This document shows positions 17,197 to 25,089 of a stretch of DNA of 64,000 bases, in pieces. Position numbers and translations under genes: made by a program. Each line of letters opens with the position of its first letter. Position 1 is the first letter of the stretch. Source of the DNA: an uncultured Eubacterium sp. (GTDB taxonomy: Bacteria > Bacillota > Clostridia > Lachnospirales > Lachnospiraceae); the NCBI GenBank assembly GCA_910577225.1, contig CAJTMV010000002.1:1-64000 (forward strand), given 5' to 3'. The notes beneath the pieces are model-generated. The model did no database searches and was not told the DNA's origin. It saw only the letters and a list, made by a program, of their open reading frames with translations.

Positions 17197-17302
17197 TTTA
17201 CCCTGCTCCTTATTTCATTCTCAGACCCATTTTCCTGGTAACCGTAACGATTCCTTTTCCGTTACTTTCCTGCACCAAAAGATTCACATGCTTCTGAATG
17301 AT

Positions 17303-17354
17303 ATTGTATCCAAACACAGGTTCATTGTCAATGCCAAATACTATATCTATGTAT
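17303..17354 (-). promoter_or_regulatory. nrdD promoter with possible NrdR-like site
   Basis: TTGACA (17331-17326), 17-bp spacer, TACAAT (17308-17303) on the minus strand. Just upstream, ATACTATATCTATGTAT (17338-17354) loosely resembles the NrdR box ACACWATATATWGTGT; the match is partial. Confidence 0.65.
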
Positions 17355-17400
17355 TTTTTATAAAATATTATCATTTAATCTACAAGATATTGTATAATTG

Positions 17401-17433
17401 CAAAAAAGATGAATCCACATCCAGGGATTCATC
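17401..17433 (-). terminator. Terminator of hisB
   Basis: Arms GATGAATCC (17408-17416) and GGATTCATC (17425-17433); read on the minus strand, six T follow. It begins right at the hisB stop. Confidence 0.88.
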
Positions 17434-17434
17434 T

Positions 17435-18022
17435 CTACAACACTCCTTTCGTCGAAAGTACGTCGCTAATGCGTTCATCCAGACTCACTGCCTGATCCAG
17501 CGCTTTTCCGAAGGCTTTAAACATCGCTTCCATCATATGATGATCATTATCTCCATACAGGACTTTGATATGCAGATTCATACCCGCCGTATAGCTGACG
17601 GCATAAAAAAACTCTTTTGCCATCTGCGTATCCATCCCGCCGCACCGGTCTGCGTGAAACTGCGCGTCATATACAAAATACGGCCTGCCGGACAAATCCA
17701 GCGCGCACAGTACGAGCGCCTCGTCCATCGGAAGAATCACAGAACCATACCGGCGAATACCTTTTTTATCCCCCACAGCCTGTGAAATGGCGCTGCCCAG
17801 CACAATACCGGTATCTTCGATACTATGATGACTATCCACATGCGTATCCCCGCGGCAGACTGCCGTAAGATCGAACAGTCCATGTCGGGCAAATCCGTCC
17901 AGCATATGATCAAAAAAACCGATTCCGGTATCCAGACTGCTTTTGCCTGTTCCATCCAGGTCCAGGCAGACAGTAATCTGCGTTTCTTTCGTATCCCGTT
18001 TTACCTGTGCCGATCTGCTCAC
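17435..18022 (-). CDS. hisB: Imidazoleglycerol-phosphate dehydratase
   Basis: 195 residues, the monofunctional form. It dehydrates imidazole glycerol phosphate in histidine biosynthesis. Family motifs: GIGFFDHMLDGFARHG, GDTHVDSHHSIEDTGIVLG and YGDNDHHMMEAMFKAFG, which carry the Mn-binding histidines. The start is GTG, overlapping the TGA of the upstream small gene (GTGA), so translation is likely coupled. No other his gene is in the window. Confidence 0.95.
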   Translation of the reverse strand: MSRSAQVKRDTKETQITVCLDLDGTGKSSLDTGIGFFDHMLDGFARHGLFDLTAVCRGDTHVDSHHSIEDTGIVLGSAISQAVGDKKGIRRYGSVILPMDEALVLCALDLSGRPYFVYDAQFHADRCGGMDTQMAKEFFYAVSYTAGMNLHIKVLYGDNDHHMMEAMFKAFGKALDQAVSLDERISDVLSTKGVL

Positions 18023-18177
18023 TGCATCATTCCCTCACTTTGCTTTTTTTCATGATTCTGATCCCATTTCGAAATCAGTCTGGTGCGTACCCACTTCGGA
18101 TCGTTGCTGTAAGTACGCTGTACATAGCTGCAATACTCCCTGCGTGTCATTTCATGAATATTTTTCTGTTCTCTCAT
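18019..18177 (-). CDS. Small protein coupled to hisB
   Basis: 52 codons with a strong site GGAGAAAGGT before the ATG. The product is charged and soluble (MREQKNIHEMTRREYCSYVQ.., then RTYSNDPKWVRTRLISKWDQ). Its TGA overlaps the hisB GTG start by four bases. Good ribosome binding site, tight coupling and protein-like composition all argue that it is real. Function unknown; I do not recognise the family. Confidence 0.7.
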   Translation of the reverse strand: MREQKNIHEMTRREYCSYVQRTYSNDPKWVRTRLISKWDQNHEKKQSEGMMQ

Positions 18178-18314
18178 ACCTTTCTCCTTTGCTTTTGTCT
18201 TGTGGTTGTATCGTGTGCATCTATTTTAATCGCAACCGATGATTCTTTCAAGTGTTTTTCCAAATATTTCTGTCCGGATCTGATTTCCTCCCGGCATATT
18301 TTACGCATTCTTAC

Positions 18315-18339
18315 GGACTTTGCAGCGAGTGCAAAGTCC
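18315..18339. repeat. Perfect extragenic hairpin
   Basis: GGACTTTGCA (18315-18324), loop GCGAG, TGCAAAGTCC (18330-18339), followed by TGTGAACAGCAAC (18343-18355). The same 13-mer occurs in another intergenic stretch at 8424-8436. There is no T-run on either side. Confidence 0.5.
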
Positions 18340-18390
18340 TGGTGTGAACAGCAACAATTTACGGTCAGCTTCTGAAAACTTTTTTACGCA

Positions 18391-18425
18391 AAAAAAGAGT
18401 CCGGATATTTCCCTGCACTCTTTTT
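18391..18425 (-). terminator. Terminator of the LytTR regulator gene
   Basis: Arms AAAAAGAGT (18392-18400) and ACTCTTTTT (18417-18425) with an internal GG/CC pairing; T-run on the minus strand. Confidence 0.7.
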
Positions 18426-18466
18426 ATTTTCCAAAAACTATTGCATCAGCCGGTCCGGTCCATATG

Positions 18467-19228
18467 CTAAAGCGTCTGTCCGTGCGCTCCCGTCTCTATC
18501 TGCCCCCCCCCACAATAATACAGGAAATATTTCTCCCGCAAAGGCTGGTAGGCGCCTCTTGGCAAAAAAATATTTCTGCCGTTGTCCAGACAGATTTCGT
18601 GAGAATTGATGCTGTCGATATGAGAAAGATTTACGATATAAGAAGCTCCTACTTTTACAAACTCCTCATATGGCTCCAGCATCCTGTGCAGTTCCGCAAT
18701 CGTCATACGCACAATCGCCTGCGAGCCATCCGCCAGATACAGGCACTGCCGCTTTCCCTGTGCCTCGCAGGAGAGGATCTGTTCTAACGCAATCCGGCAT
18801 ATTTTGCCATCGATCCGAAGCAGCAGATATTTTTTCTGCTTTTCCGTAATTTCATCTAAAAATTTATCCAGAACCAAAAACAGCTGTTTTTGCGTCACCG
18901 GTTTTACCAGATACTGGGAAGCGTCTACGCCAAATGCCTCCAGCGCATGATCCACAGATGAAGTCAGAAAAATAATTCTCCCCTCGCTGCCCATATTCCG
19001 CAGCTCCTGCGCCGCCAGCATTCCTGTCTTCTGCGGCATATAGATATCCAGCAGCAGCAGATCCGGCGCGTAATCTTCTTCTCTGACCGTTTGCAGCAGC
19101 TCCTGCGCACTGCCAAACCTTTTAATAGAAAAGACACACCCCGGATGCTCCTTCTGATAGGTCGTCAGCATATTCTCCGCCTTATCCAGTTCTTTTTTCT
19201 CGTCGTCACAAAGCGCTATCAGGTACAT
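18467..19228 (-). CDS. LytTR-type response regulator
   Basis: 253 residues. The receiver domain (1-120) has the acidic pair in ALCDDE, the phosphoacceptor Asp in LLLLDIYMP, Thr in FLTSS and Lys in YLVKPVT. The LytTR DNA-binding domain (about 140-240) reads LLLRIDGKICRIALEQILSCEA.., FVKVGASYIVNLSHIDSI. No histidine kinase is adjacent. The last codons contain a run of nine G, and the 14 residues after it (QIETGAHGQTL) look non-conserved, so the natural end may vary. It has its own promoter. Confidence 0.9.
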   Translation of the reverse strand: MYLIALCDDEKKELDKAENMLTTYQKEHPGCVFSIKRFGSAQELLQTVREEDYAPDLLLLDIYMPQKTGMLAAQELRNMGSEGRIIFLTSSVDHALEAFGVDASQYLVKPVTQKQLFLVLDKFLDEITEKQKKYLLLRIDGKICRIALEQILSCEAQGKRQCLYLADGSQAIVRMTIAELHRMLEPYEEFVKVGASYIVNLSHIDSINSHEICLDNGRNIFLPRGAYQPLREKYFLYYCGGGQIETGAHGQTL

Positions 19229-19270
19229 AATTGTTGTCTCTTTCGTCGTTCGTTCAAAGTTACTTTTACC

Positions 19271-19298
19271 ATTATAGCATTTTGTTTTCTAAAAGCAA
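19271..19298 (-). promoter_or_regulatory. Promoter of the LytTR regulator
   Basis: TTGCTT (19298-19293), 16-bp spacer, TATAAT (19276-19271) on the minus strand. Confidence 0.65.
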
Positions 19299-19326
19299 TA
19301 GCTGACATGCAATTTCTGAGTCGCTG

Positions 19327-19515
19327 TTAATATTCAGGCGGCATAATGACTGCCGCAATAATATATGCCAGTACCCCGCTGGCTCCAGCCAGACAGAATA
19401 ATACCCATACAAACCGGATGACCGTCGCATCGATATTAAAATACTGTGCGATACCGCCGCACACGCCGCAAATAATCCGATTCTGAGCTGATTTTACAAG
19501 TCTTTTTGTTTCCAT
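19327..19515 (-). CDS. PspC domain membrane protein
   Basis: 62 residues, a single PspC domain: NRIICGVCGGIAQYFNIDATVIRFVWVLF then a hydrophobic helix ending AAVIMPPEY. Members are small inner-membrane proteins of envelope stress responses. Last gene of the padR-DUF1700-DUF4097 operon, 30 bases after the previous stop. Confidence 0.9.
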   Translation of the reverse strand: METKRLVKSAQNRIICGVCGGIAQYFNIDATVIRFVWVLFCLAGASGVLAYIIAAVIMPPEY

Positions 19516-19545
19516 TTTTCTTCCTCCGTTTGTTAAATAATTGAT

Positions 19546-20484
19546 TTAGTCAATAGAGATGACACCCATTCCACAGTTTAGTGCAAACTCTGCCGTTCCT
19601 CCATTTTCGATTCGTTTTGCTCTGGACAGTCCGGTATAACTATTATCTCCGATCTCAATACTTCCTACTCCGCATTCCAGCTTATAATTTACGCTGTCAG
19701 CGCCTTTTGCAAGTTCCATGCTGATCTCTCCCATGCCACAGTCGATCTGTGCGTCTCCGCTGATATCGGCTTCGATATCTATCCTTCCGACTCCGCAGTC
19801 CAGCCGAACGGTATGCAGTATGCTGTTCTCGATGTCCATTTCACCTGCGCCGACGGCTCCGGTAAACGTATCTGCCGTAATCGTATCCAGCGCGATCCGT
19901 CCAGCCTCTGCACTGACGGTCATCTGATCGGCCCCAAAACCACAGTCCGTCTCTATCTCTCCGGCTTTGATACGGATCGTTACATTTTGAAACTGAAACT
20001 GTTCCGGAATGCTCACATATACCATTGCATCCTTGCGTCTGCTCTTTCCCTTTCGGTTATCTTTGATCGTGATCGCGCCTGATTCACAGTTTGCCAGTAT
20101 GTTCTCTGTCTGCCCTGCCGCCATAACCTGTATCCGGCTGTCGTCAGATTCTTCGATACATAAATAACCATGCTGCAGATCGATAGACAAATCCTGAATC
20201 GCAGATCCGTCGATCGCAAGCAGTCCCATAGCATCATCGCTGTCTGAATCAAAGGCATCCATATCGTCTTGTGAATATTCATATTCATCATCCATCCTCT
20301 GCTCAGGAATCTCCCTTTTCGCCCGGACGGCCAGATCCTGTGCCTTTTCCTTTGCCCGGCCTAACATACCGTCTTCCCAGTCCAAGTGACCGCCGCTTAA
20401 TACCACGCTTAAGATCAGTGCCGCAAAGCCGATGCCGACACAGCCGGCAGCGATATACAATATCATTCGAATTAATCTGTTCAT
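19546..20484 (-). CDS. DUF4097-type beta-repeat membrane protein
   Basis: 312 residues from the ATG that overlaps the upstream TGA (ATGA) behind AAGGAG. One N-terminal membrane helix (LIRMILYIAAGCVGIGFAALILSVVL), an acidic linker (YEYSQDDMDAFDSDSDD), then a repetitive right-handed beta region with recurrent GAGEMDIEN, CGVGRIDIEAD, CGMGEISMEL and CGVGSIEIGD units. This is the DUF4097 pattern, proteins found with PspC and PadR and thought to act at the cell surface. Exact role unknown. Confidence 0.88.
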   Translation of the reverse strand: MNRLIRMILYIAAGCVGIGFAALILSVVLSGGHLDWEDGMLGRAKEKAQDLAVRAKREIPEQRMDDEYEYSQDDMDAFDSDSDDAMGLLAIDGSAIQDLSIDLQHGYLCIEESDDSRIQVMAAGQTENILANCESGAITIKDNRKGKSRRKDAMVYVSIPEQFQFQNVTIRIKAGEIETDCGFGADQMTVSAEAGRIALDTITADTFTGAVGAGEMDIENSILHTVRLDCGVGRIDIEADISGDAQIDCGMGEISMELAKGADSVNYKLECGVGSIEIGDNSYTGLSRAKRIENGGTAEFALNCGMGVISID

Positions 20485-21314
20485 GCCGCGCTCCTTCCCC
20501 ATTGCAATACTCTTTGAAACAGCTGTATGATCTGACGGAACGCCCACGGCAGAAACCTGCCGCAGACAAGCAGTACAAGAACAAAGCTGATACCGCTTCC
20601 AGCGATCAAAAGCATGCCGACTCCAAGAATTGACAGACCTTTCACAAGCGACATCGTACAAAACTCTGTAATCGCTACTACCGTACATACAATACCGCCA
20701 ATCACACCGCCGACCGAACAGACTCCAAGCACTGCCACGACTGCAATCAGCACGCCTGCCACTCCAAGCACTCCGGACAAGGCGGTTCCCCAGATCGGAG
20801 ATGTTAATATTGCCAGTATAATCAGTAAAATTATCTTTGATCGCCTGTCTGTATTCCCATCACCCGGCCTGCCTTTGCTTCCATACTGATCATACCGTTT
20901 GTAATCTGCCCCTGATGTGTTTTTCTGCCAGGAATTACTTTCGGAGCGCGCATTTGCCCTCGAAGAAGATGCCTGTTCTGATTTTTTCTGAAAATCGCTG
21001 CCAGAAAAAATACTTTTATATCCGTGACCGGACCCGCTTTTCTGATATCCGTATTTCCCGGACTGTGTCTGCCCTTCCCGTACCTGCGGCGGATTTTTTA
21101 AAGCTCCCTTCATGTCTCCGGTACTATTTAACGCTTCTATAATACTGTCTGCAATTTTTTGCGGAGACTCAAGCTCTTCTAATACAACCGCTTCGTTTTC
21201 CGCTCCGGCATCTTCAAAATAACTTCGGTAATAATCCATCGCCTCATCCCGTTCTTCCCTGGGAATCTCATATAACAGACGTTCTAACTGTGCTAAAAAT
21301 AGATCTTTGTTCAT
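20481..21314 (-). CDS. DUF1700 family membrane protein
   Basis: 277 residues from an ATG overlapping the PadR stop (ATGA). Residues 1-75 form the DUF1700 helical domain (MNKDLFLAQLERLLYEIPREERDEAMDYYRSYFEDAG). A Ser/Gly/Lys-rich linker follows (SGSGHGYKSIFSGSDFQKKS), then four or so hydrophobic helices from about 165 to 265. DUF1700 proteins are regularly coded with PadR regulators. Ends overlap on both sides, so it is translationally coupled. Confidence 0.9.
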   Translation of the reverse strand: MNKDLFLAQLERLLYEIPREERDEAMDYYRSYFEDAGAENEAVVLEELESPQKIADSIIEALNSTGDMKGALKNPPQVREGQTQSGKYGYQKSGSGHGYKSIFSGSDFQKKSEQASSSRANARSESNSWQKNTSGADYKRYDQYGSKGRPGDGNTDRRSKIILLIILAILTSPIWGTALSGVLGVAGVLIAVVAVLGVCSVGGVIGGIVCTVVAITEFCTMSLVKGLSILGVGMLLIAGSGISFVLVLLVCGRFLPWAFRQIIQLFQRVLQWGRSAA

Positions 21315-21634
21315 GCTAACTCCTCTCCCGAAAACAATGCACTGATTTTTTTTGAATAACTCTTCCACTCGTCACTATACAGACGAAGCTGCGCCTCACC
21401 TGCCGATGTCAGCTTATAATATCTGCGGTTTCTGCCGCCGCATTCCCGATCGTATACCTGCAGACAATCGTCTTTCTGCAAACGGCGCAGCACCGGATAA
21501 AGTGTGGATTCTGACACTTCGATAGTTCTTCGCACATCCTGCGTAATCTTGTATCCGTAAGTGCCTTCTTCGTCTTTGGATACGACTGCCAGTACGATAG
21601 CATCTAAAAGTGCAGCGCCTGTATTAAAAACCAT
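21311..21634 (-). CDS. PadR family transcriptional regulator
   Basis: 107 residues with the PadR winged helix: LLDAIVLAVVSKDEEGTYGYKITQDV.., VSESTLYPVLRRLQKDDCLQVYDRE.., RRYYKLTSAGEAQL. Likely represses its own four-gene operon. First gene of the operon; a strong promoter with an internal palindrome lies upstream. Confidence 0.94.
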   Translation of the reverse strand: MVFNTGAALLDAIVLAVVSKDEEGTYGYKITQDVRRTIEVSESTLYPVLRRLQKDDCLQVYDRECGGRNRRYYKLTSAGEAQLRLYSDEWKSYSKKISALFSGEELA

Positions 21635-21691
21635 GCCATCACTCCTTGATTCATTATATTATTTATTGTTTGATATTAGTTGTTATTTAAT

Positions 21692-21720
21692 ACTATATGA
21701 TATATAATATCATTTGTCAA
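21692..21720 (-). promoter_or_regulatory. Promoter and probable PadR operator
   Basis: TTGACA (21720-21715), 17-bp spacer, TATAGT (21697-21692) on the minus strand. The spacer is filled by ATGATATATAATATCAT (21697-21713), a near-perfect palindrome suited to a dimeric repressor. Confidence 0.8.
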
Positions 21721-21774
21721 GTGGTAATTGTCTCTCTCTCACATACAGACCGTCCAGGTCATCCACAACCGCAA

Positions 21775-21803
21775 AAAAACCGCTTTTTATCAAAGCGGTT
21801 TTT
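21775..21803. terminator. Stand-alone terminator hairpin
   Basis: Arms AAAAACCGCTTT (21775-21786) and AAAGCGGTTTTT (21792-21803) with T-runs both ways. No gene ends directly next to it; it may end readthrough or an RNA from 21879-22120. Confidence 0.8.
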
Positions 21804-21878
21804 CAGATCCTGTTCCTTTTGTCATTTTATCTGCAGCAGCCGGCACTGCCCTATCCACGCTTCAGGCCCGTTTTACGA

Positions 21879-22089
21879 CTGTTAAATAAGCGCCTTAGGA
21901 ACAACCGACAAATATACACAGGGTAAGATGGGGGCTGAACGTAGTAGTAGTAAGTAGTGGCTGCATTGACTAACTGCAAAGACACGTGTGCAATTCATCT
22001 GCTCGCATAAGGTGCTTATTTAACAGCCGCATACTGCAAACGGCGGTACTGCCCCTTCCGGTACAAAGCGGGCTGAGTAAACCGGAAGG
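21879..22089. ncRNA. Candidate structured RNA or hairpin element
   Basis: Arms 21879-21897 (CTGTTAAATAAGCGCCTTA) and 22008-22026 pair over 19 positions with a single G-U, enclosing about 110 bases without a reading frame. A second hairpin follows: CCTTCCGGT (22054-22062) with ACCGGAAGG (22081-22089). A long closing helix around a large internal region recalls 6S-like RNAs, and also small inverted-repeat elements; I cannot decide between these or fix the strand. The remainder of 21804-22222 shows no gene. Confidence 0.45.
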
Positions 22090-22222
22090 AACAATCGCCC
22101 AGGACGGCTGCCACATGCACTTATATTAGCAAAATCGAATTATTTTTAAAAGAGCTTCGGAATATACCGCATTTTTTTCGGCATCTTTTGCACAATTTGT
22201 AGAAATATGTCAGCCGGCGCTT

Positions 22223-22948
22223 TTACAACAGCTTCATCGCCTCTTCATCCGCCACTACTACCACGTCCGGATGCAGCTGCAGTACGGATGCAGGTACTTT
22301 CGGCGTAACCGGACCATATAACGCGTCTTTCAAAGCCTGCGCTTTTGCGCTGCCGCTTACAATCAAAAGAATCTTCTTTGCCAGCATAATGCCCCGGATA
22401 CCCATTGTATAAGCATAACGCGGCACTTCGTCTTCACTTGCAAAAAAGCGCTTGTTTGCTTCGATCGTACTCTGTGTAAGCTCGACGCAATGTGTGCCGC
22501 AAGCAAACGCCTCGTCCGGCTCGTTAAAGCCGATATGTCCGTTATTTCCAAGTCCCAGCAGCTGCAGATCCACACCGCCGGTCTGTTCGATTATCTGATC
22601 GTATTCCGTGCAGGCCTTTTCGCTGTCTGCTTCCAGACCATCCGGTACAAAGGTACGCGACAGATCTATATTAATATGATCAAACAGATTGGCGTTCATA
22701 AATTTGCGGTAGCTCTGCGGATGATCCGGTCCAAGTCCCTGATATTCGTCCAGGTTTACCGAGGTAACTTTGGAAAAATCCAGTTCTCCTTTCTCGTACT
22801 GCGTGATCAGATTCTGATACAGTCCCACCGGCGAAGATCCTGTCGCAAGTCCGAGTACGCAGTCCGGCTTTAATATTACCTGCGCGGCAATAACAGCCGC
22901 CGCCCTGCGGCTCATTTCATCATAATCCTTTGTTTTGTAAATGTTCAT
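22223..22948 (-). CDS. nagB: Glucosamine-6-phosphate deaminase
   Basis: 241 residues. It converts glucosamine-6-phosphate to fructose-6-phosphate and ammonia, the final step of amino sugar use. Motifs: GLATGSSPVGLYQNL (substrate phosphate loop), SVNLDEYQGL (Asp/Glu), LLGLGNNGHIGFNEP (catalytic Asp/His/Glu region). Divergent from nanE and thus probably co-induced with the sialic acid operon. Start behind AAAAGGAGAATTGGT. Confidence 0.96.
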   Translation of the reverse strand: MNIYKTKDYDEMSRRAAAVIAAQVILKPDCVLGLATGSSPVGLYQNLITQYEKGELDFSKVTSVNLDEYQGLGPDHPQSYRKFMNANLFDHINIDLSRTFVPDGLEADSEKACTEYDQIIEQTGGVDLQLLGLGNNGHIGFNEPDEAFACGTHCVELTQSTIEANKRFFASEDEVPRYAYTMGIRGIMLAKKILLIVSGSAKAQALKDALYGPVTPKVPASVLQLHPDVVVVADEEAMKLL

Positions 22949-23058
22949 ACCAATTCTCCTTTTCTTCTTATTATAATAGTAATCTCAGAAAGAGGCTGCC
23001 TTGTAAAAACGCTTCTGTCCAAACTGCATCCATACTACAATGTATTCCGTAGTTCCTT

Positions 23059-23078
23059 GGTTGTAGATTTGTACAACC
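23059..23078. promoter_or_regulatory. Inverted repeat in the nagB-nanE divergent region
   Basis: GGTTGTA (23059-23065), six-base spacer, TACAACC (23072-23078). It sits between the divergent nagB and nanE genes and could be the operator of the RpiR protein coded at 28208; this is inference. Confidence 0.45.
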
Positions 23079-23240
23079 CCCTATTTTAAGTATACGTATT
23101 TTCATCGGAATTTCAATAGAATTTTTCGAAAGAACCACCAAAAACATTGTGCAAATATCACAAAAGCGAATCTAAAATTTCAGCAAAGTATTCAACAGAT
23201 GAAAAAACTCCACAAGTACTTTCAGAACCTTTCAAACCGC

Positions 23241-23268
23241 TTGAAATTCCAGAACGAACCGCTATACT
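23241..23268 (+). promoter_or_regulatory. Promoter of the nan operon
   Basis: TTGAAA (23241-23246), 16-bp spacer, TATACT (23263-23268), 27 bases before the nanE ATG. Confidence 0.75.
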
Positions 23269-23294
23269 GGAAACATAACAGGGAGGTGATTACA

Positions 23295-23984
23295 ATGAAT
23301 CAAAAAATTTCAAACCTGAAAGGAAAGCTGATCGTATCCTGTCAGGCTCTGCCTGACGAACCGCTTCACTCTTCTTTCATCATGGGCCGTATGGCACTGG
23401 CGGCAAAGCAGGGCGGCGCCAGCGGAATCCGTGCCAACACCAGGGAAGATATCAGGGAAATTCAGTCTCAGACGGATCTTCCGATCATCGGCATCGTAAA
23501 ACGCGACTATGAAGACAGCAGCGTCTATATCACGCCAACGATGAAAGAAGTCGAAGAGCTGATGGAAGTACATCCTGAAATCATTGCGTTGGACGCTACC
23601 GGTCGTCTTCGTCCAAACGGACTCGAACTGCATGATTTTTTCCATCGTCTGAAAGAAACATATCCGGATCAGTTATGGATGGCGGACTGCTCTACGGTAG
23701 AAGAGGCTCTTTACGCAGACAGTCTTGGATTTGATTTTATCGGAACAACCATGGTCGGCTATACGCCGCAAAGCGAAGGACTTCGCATTGAAGAAGACGA
23801 TTTTGCGATTTTACGTCAGATTATCAGCAAATCGGAGCATCCTGTCATAGCCGAGGGAAATATCGACACTCCGGCAAAAGCAAAACGAGTGATTGAACTG
23901 GGGGCATTTTGCGTGGTTGTCGGTTCGATTATTACAAGACCGCAGCTGATTACACGCGCATTCGCAAGAGTACTGGAACCATAA
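23295..23984 (+). CDS. nanE: N-acylglucosamine-6-phosphate 2-epimerase
   Basis: 229 residues from the ATG behind GGGAGGTGATTACA. TIM-barrel enzyme that converts ManNAc-6-P to GlcNAc-6-P. Family motifs: LIVSCQALPDEPL, GASGIRAN, PIIGIVKRDY, IALDATGRLRPNG, DFIGTTMVGYT, PVIAEGNI and a final GAFCVVVGSIITRP phosphate site. First gene of the nan operon, 30 bases before nanA. Confidence 0.96.
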   Translation: MNQKISNLKGKLIVSCQALPDEPLHSSFIMGRMALAAKQGGASGIRANTREDIREIQSQTDLPIIGIVKRDYEDSSVYITPTMKEVEELMEVHPEIIALDATGRLRPNGLELHDFFHRLKETYPDQLWMADCSTVEEALYADSLGFDFIGTTMVGYTPQSEGLRIEEDDFAILRQIISKSEHPVIAEGNIDTPAKAKRVIELGAFCVVVGSIITRPQLITRAFARVLEP

Positions 23985-24014
23985 AACGACAGATTTCAAA
24001 AAGGAGAAGAACAA

Positions 24015-24932
24015 ATGAGAGATTTAGAAAAATACAAAGGCATTATTCCTGCATTTTACGCATGTTATGATAAGGAAGGTCAGATCAGTCCGCAGGGGGT
24101 ACGGGCACTGACAAAATATTACATCGAAAAAGGTGTGAAAGGGGTATATGTGAATGGTTCCTCTGGCGAATGTATTTACCAGAGTGTCGAAGATAAAAAG
24201 CTGGTACTTGAAAATGTTATGGAAGCCGCGGAAGGAAAACTGACGGTTATCGCCCATGTAGCCTGCAACAATACCGCAGACAGCGTCGAGCTGGCAAAGC
24301 ACGCCCAGAGCGTTCATGTCGACGCAATCGCCGCAATCCCTCCGATTTATTTCCATCTGCCGGAACACGCGATCGCAGATTACTGGAACGATATCAGCCT
24401 TGGCGCACCAGATACGGATTTTATCATTTACAACATTCCGCAGCTTGCAGGCGTTGCCCTGACGATGAGCCTTTTTGCCAAAATGCGTGAAAATCCGCGT
24501 GTCATCGGCGTAAAAAATTCTTCGATGCCGGTACAGGATATACAGATGTTTTTACAGGCCGGCGGAGATTCCTGTATCGTATTTAACGGACCGGACGAGC
24601 AGTTTATCAGCGGAAGAGTCATTGGCGCCCAGGGAGCGATCGGCGGTACTTACGGCGCTATGCCAGAGCTGTTTTTAAAAATGGACGAACATGTAAAAGC
24701 CGGCCAGATCGACAAAGCGCGGGAAATCCAGTATGCAGTAAACGAAATTATTTATAAAATGTGCTCTGCACACGGAAATATGTATGGCGTGATCAAAGCC
24801 ATCCTTAAGATCAACGAAGGTCTGGAATTAGGCGGCGTCAGAAAGCCTCTGCCGGCGCTGACCGATGAGGATCACGCAATTGTGGAACAGGCTGCTTCCA
24901 TGATCCGCACCGCAAAGGAAAACTATCTGTAA
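24015..24932 (+). CDS. nanA: N-acetylneuraminate lyase
   Basis: 305 residues of the DHDPS/NAL class I aldolase family. It cleaves Neu5Ac to ManNAc and pyruvate. Carboxylate-binding GSSGE (about residue 46), the catalytic Tyr in IIYNIPQLAG and the Schiff-base Lys in VIGVKNSS are all visible. The context of nanE, nanK and a symporter sets it as the sialic acid lyase rather than a dihydrodipicolinate synthase. Start behind AAGGAGAAGAACAA. Confidence 0.95.
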   Translation: MRDLEKYKGIIPAFYACYDKEGQISPQGVRALTKYYIEKGVKGVYVNGSSGECIYQSVEDKKLVLENVMEAAEGKLTVIAHVACNNTADSVELAKHAQSVHVDAIAAIPPIYFHLPEHAIADYWNDISLGAPDTDFIIYNIPQLAGVALTMSLFAKMRENPRVIGVKNSSMPVQDIQMFLQAGGDSCIVFNGPDEQFISGRVIGAQGAIGGTYGAMPELFLKMDEHVKAGQIDKAREIQYAVNEIIYKMCSAHGNMYGVIKAILKINEGLELGGVRKPLPALTDEDHAIVEQAASMIRTAKENYL

Positions 24933-25089
24933 TCTTTGATACAAAAAACAGTAGTCATCGATCGATACCAAACGTCTGATCTGCTTTTACGAAACCTATC
25001 GGATGTTTTACATGCAACACAACGAGAGGAATTTTGATGCGGCTGTCATCCGCATCAGAAACTTCCTCTGTGATACAGGAGGATAACGT

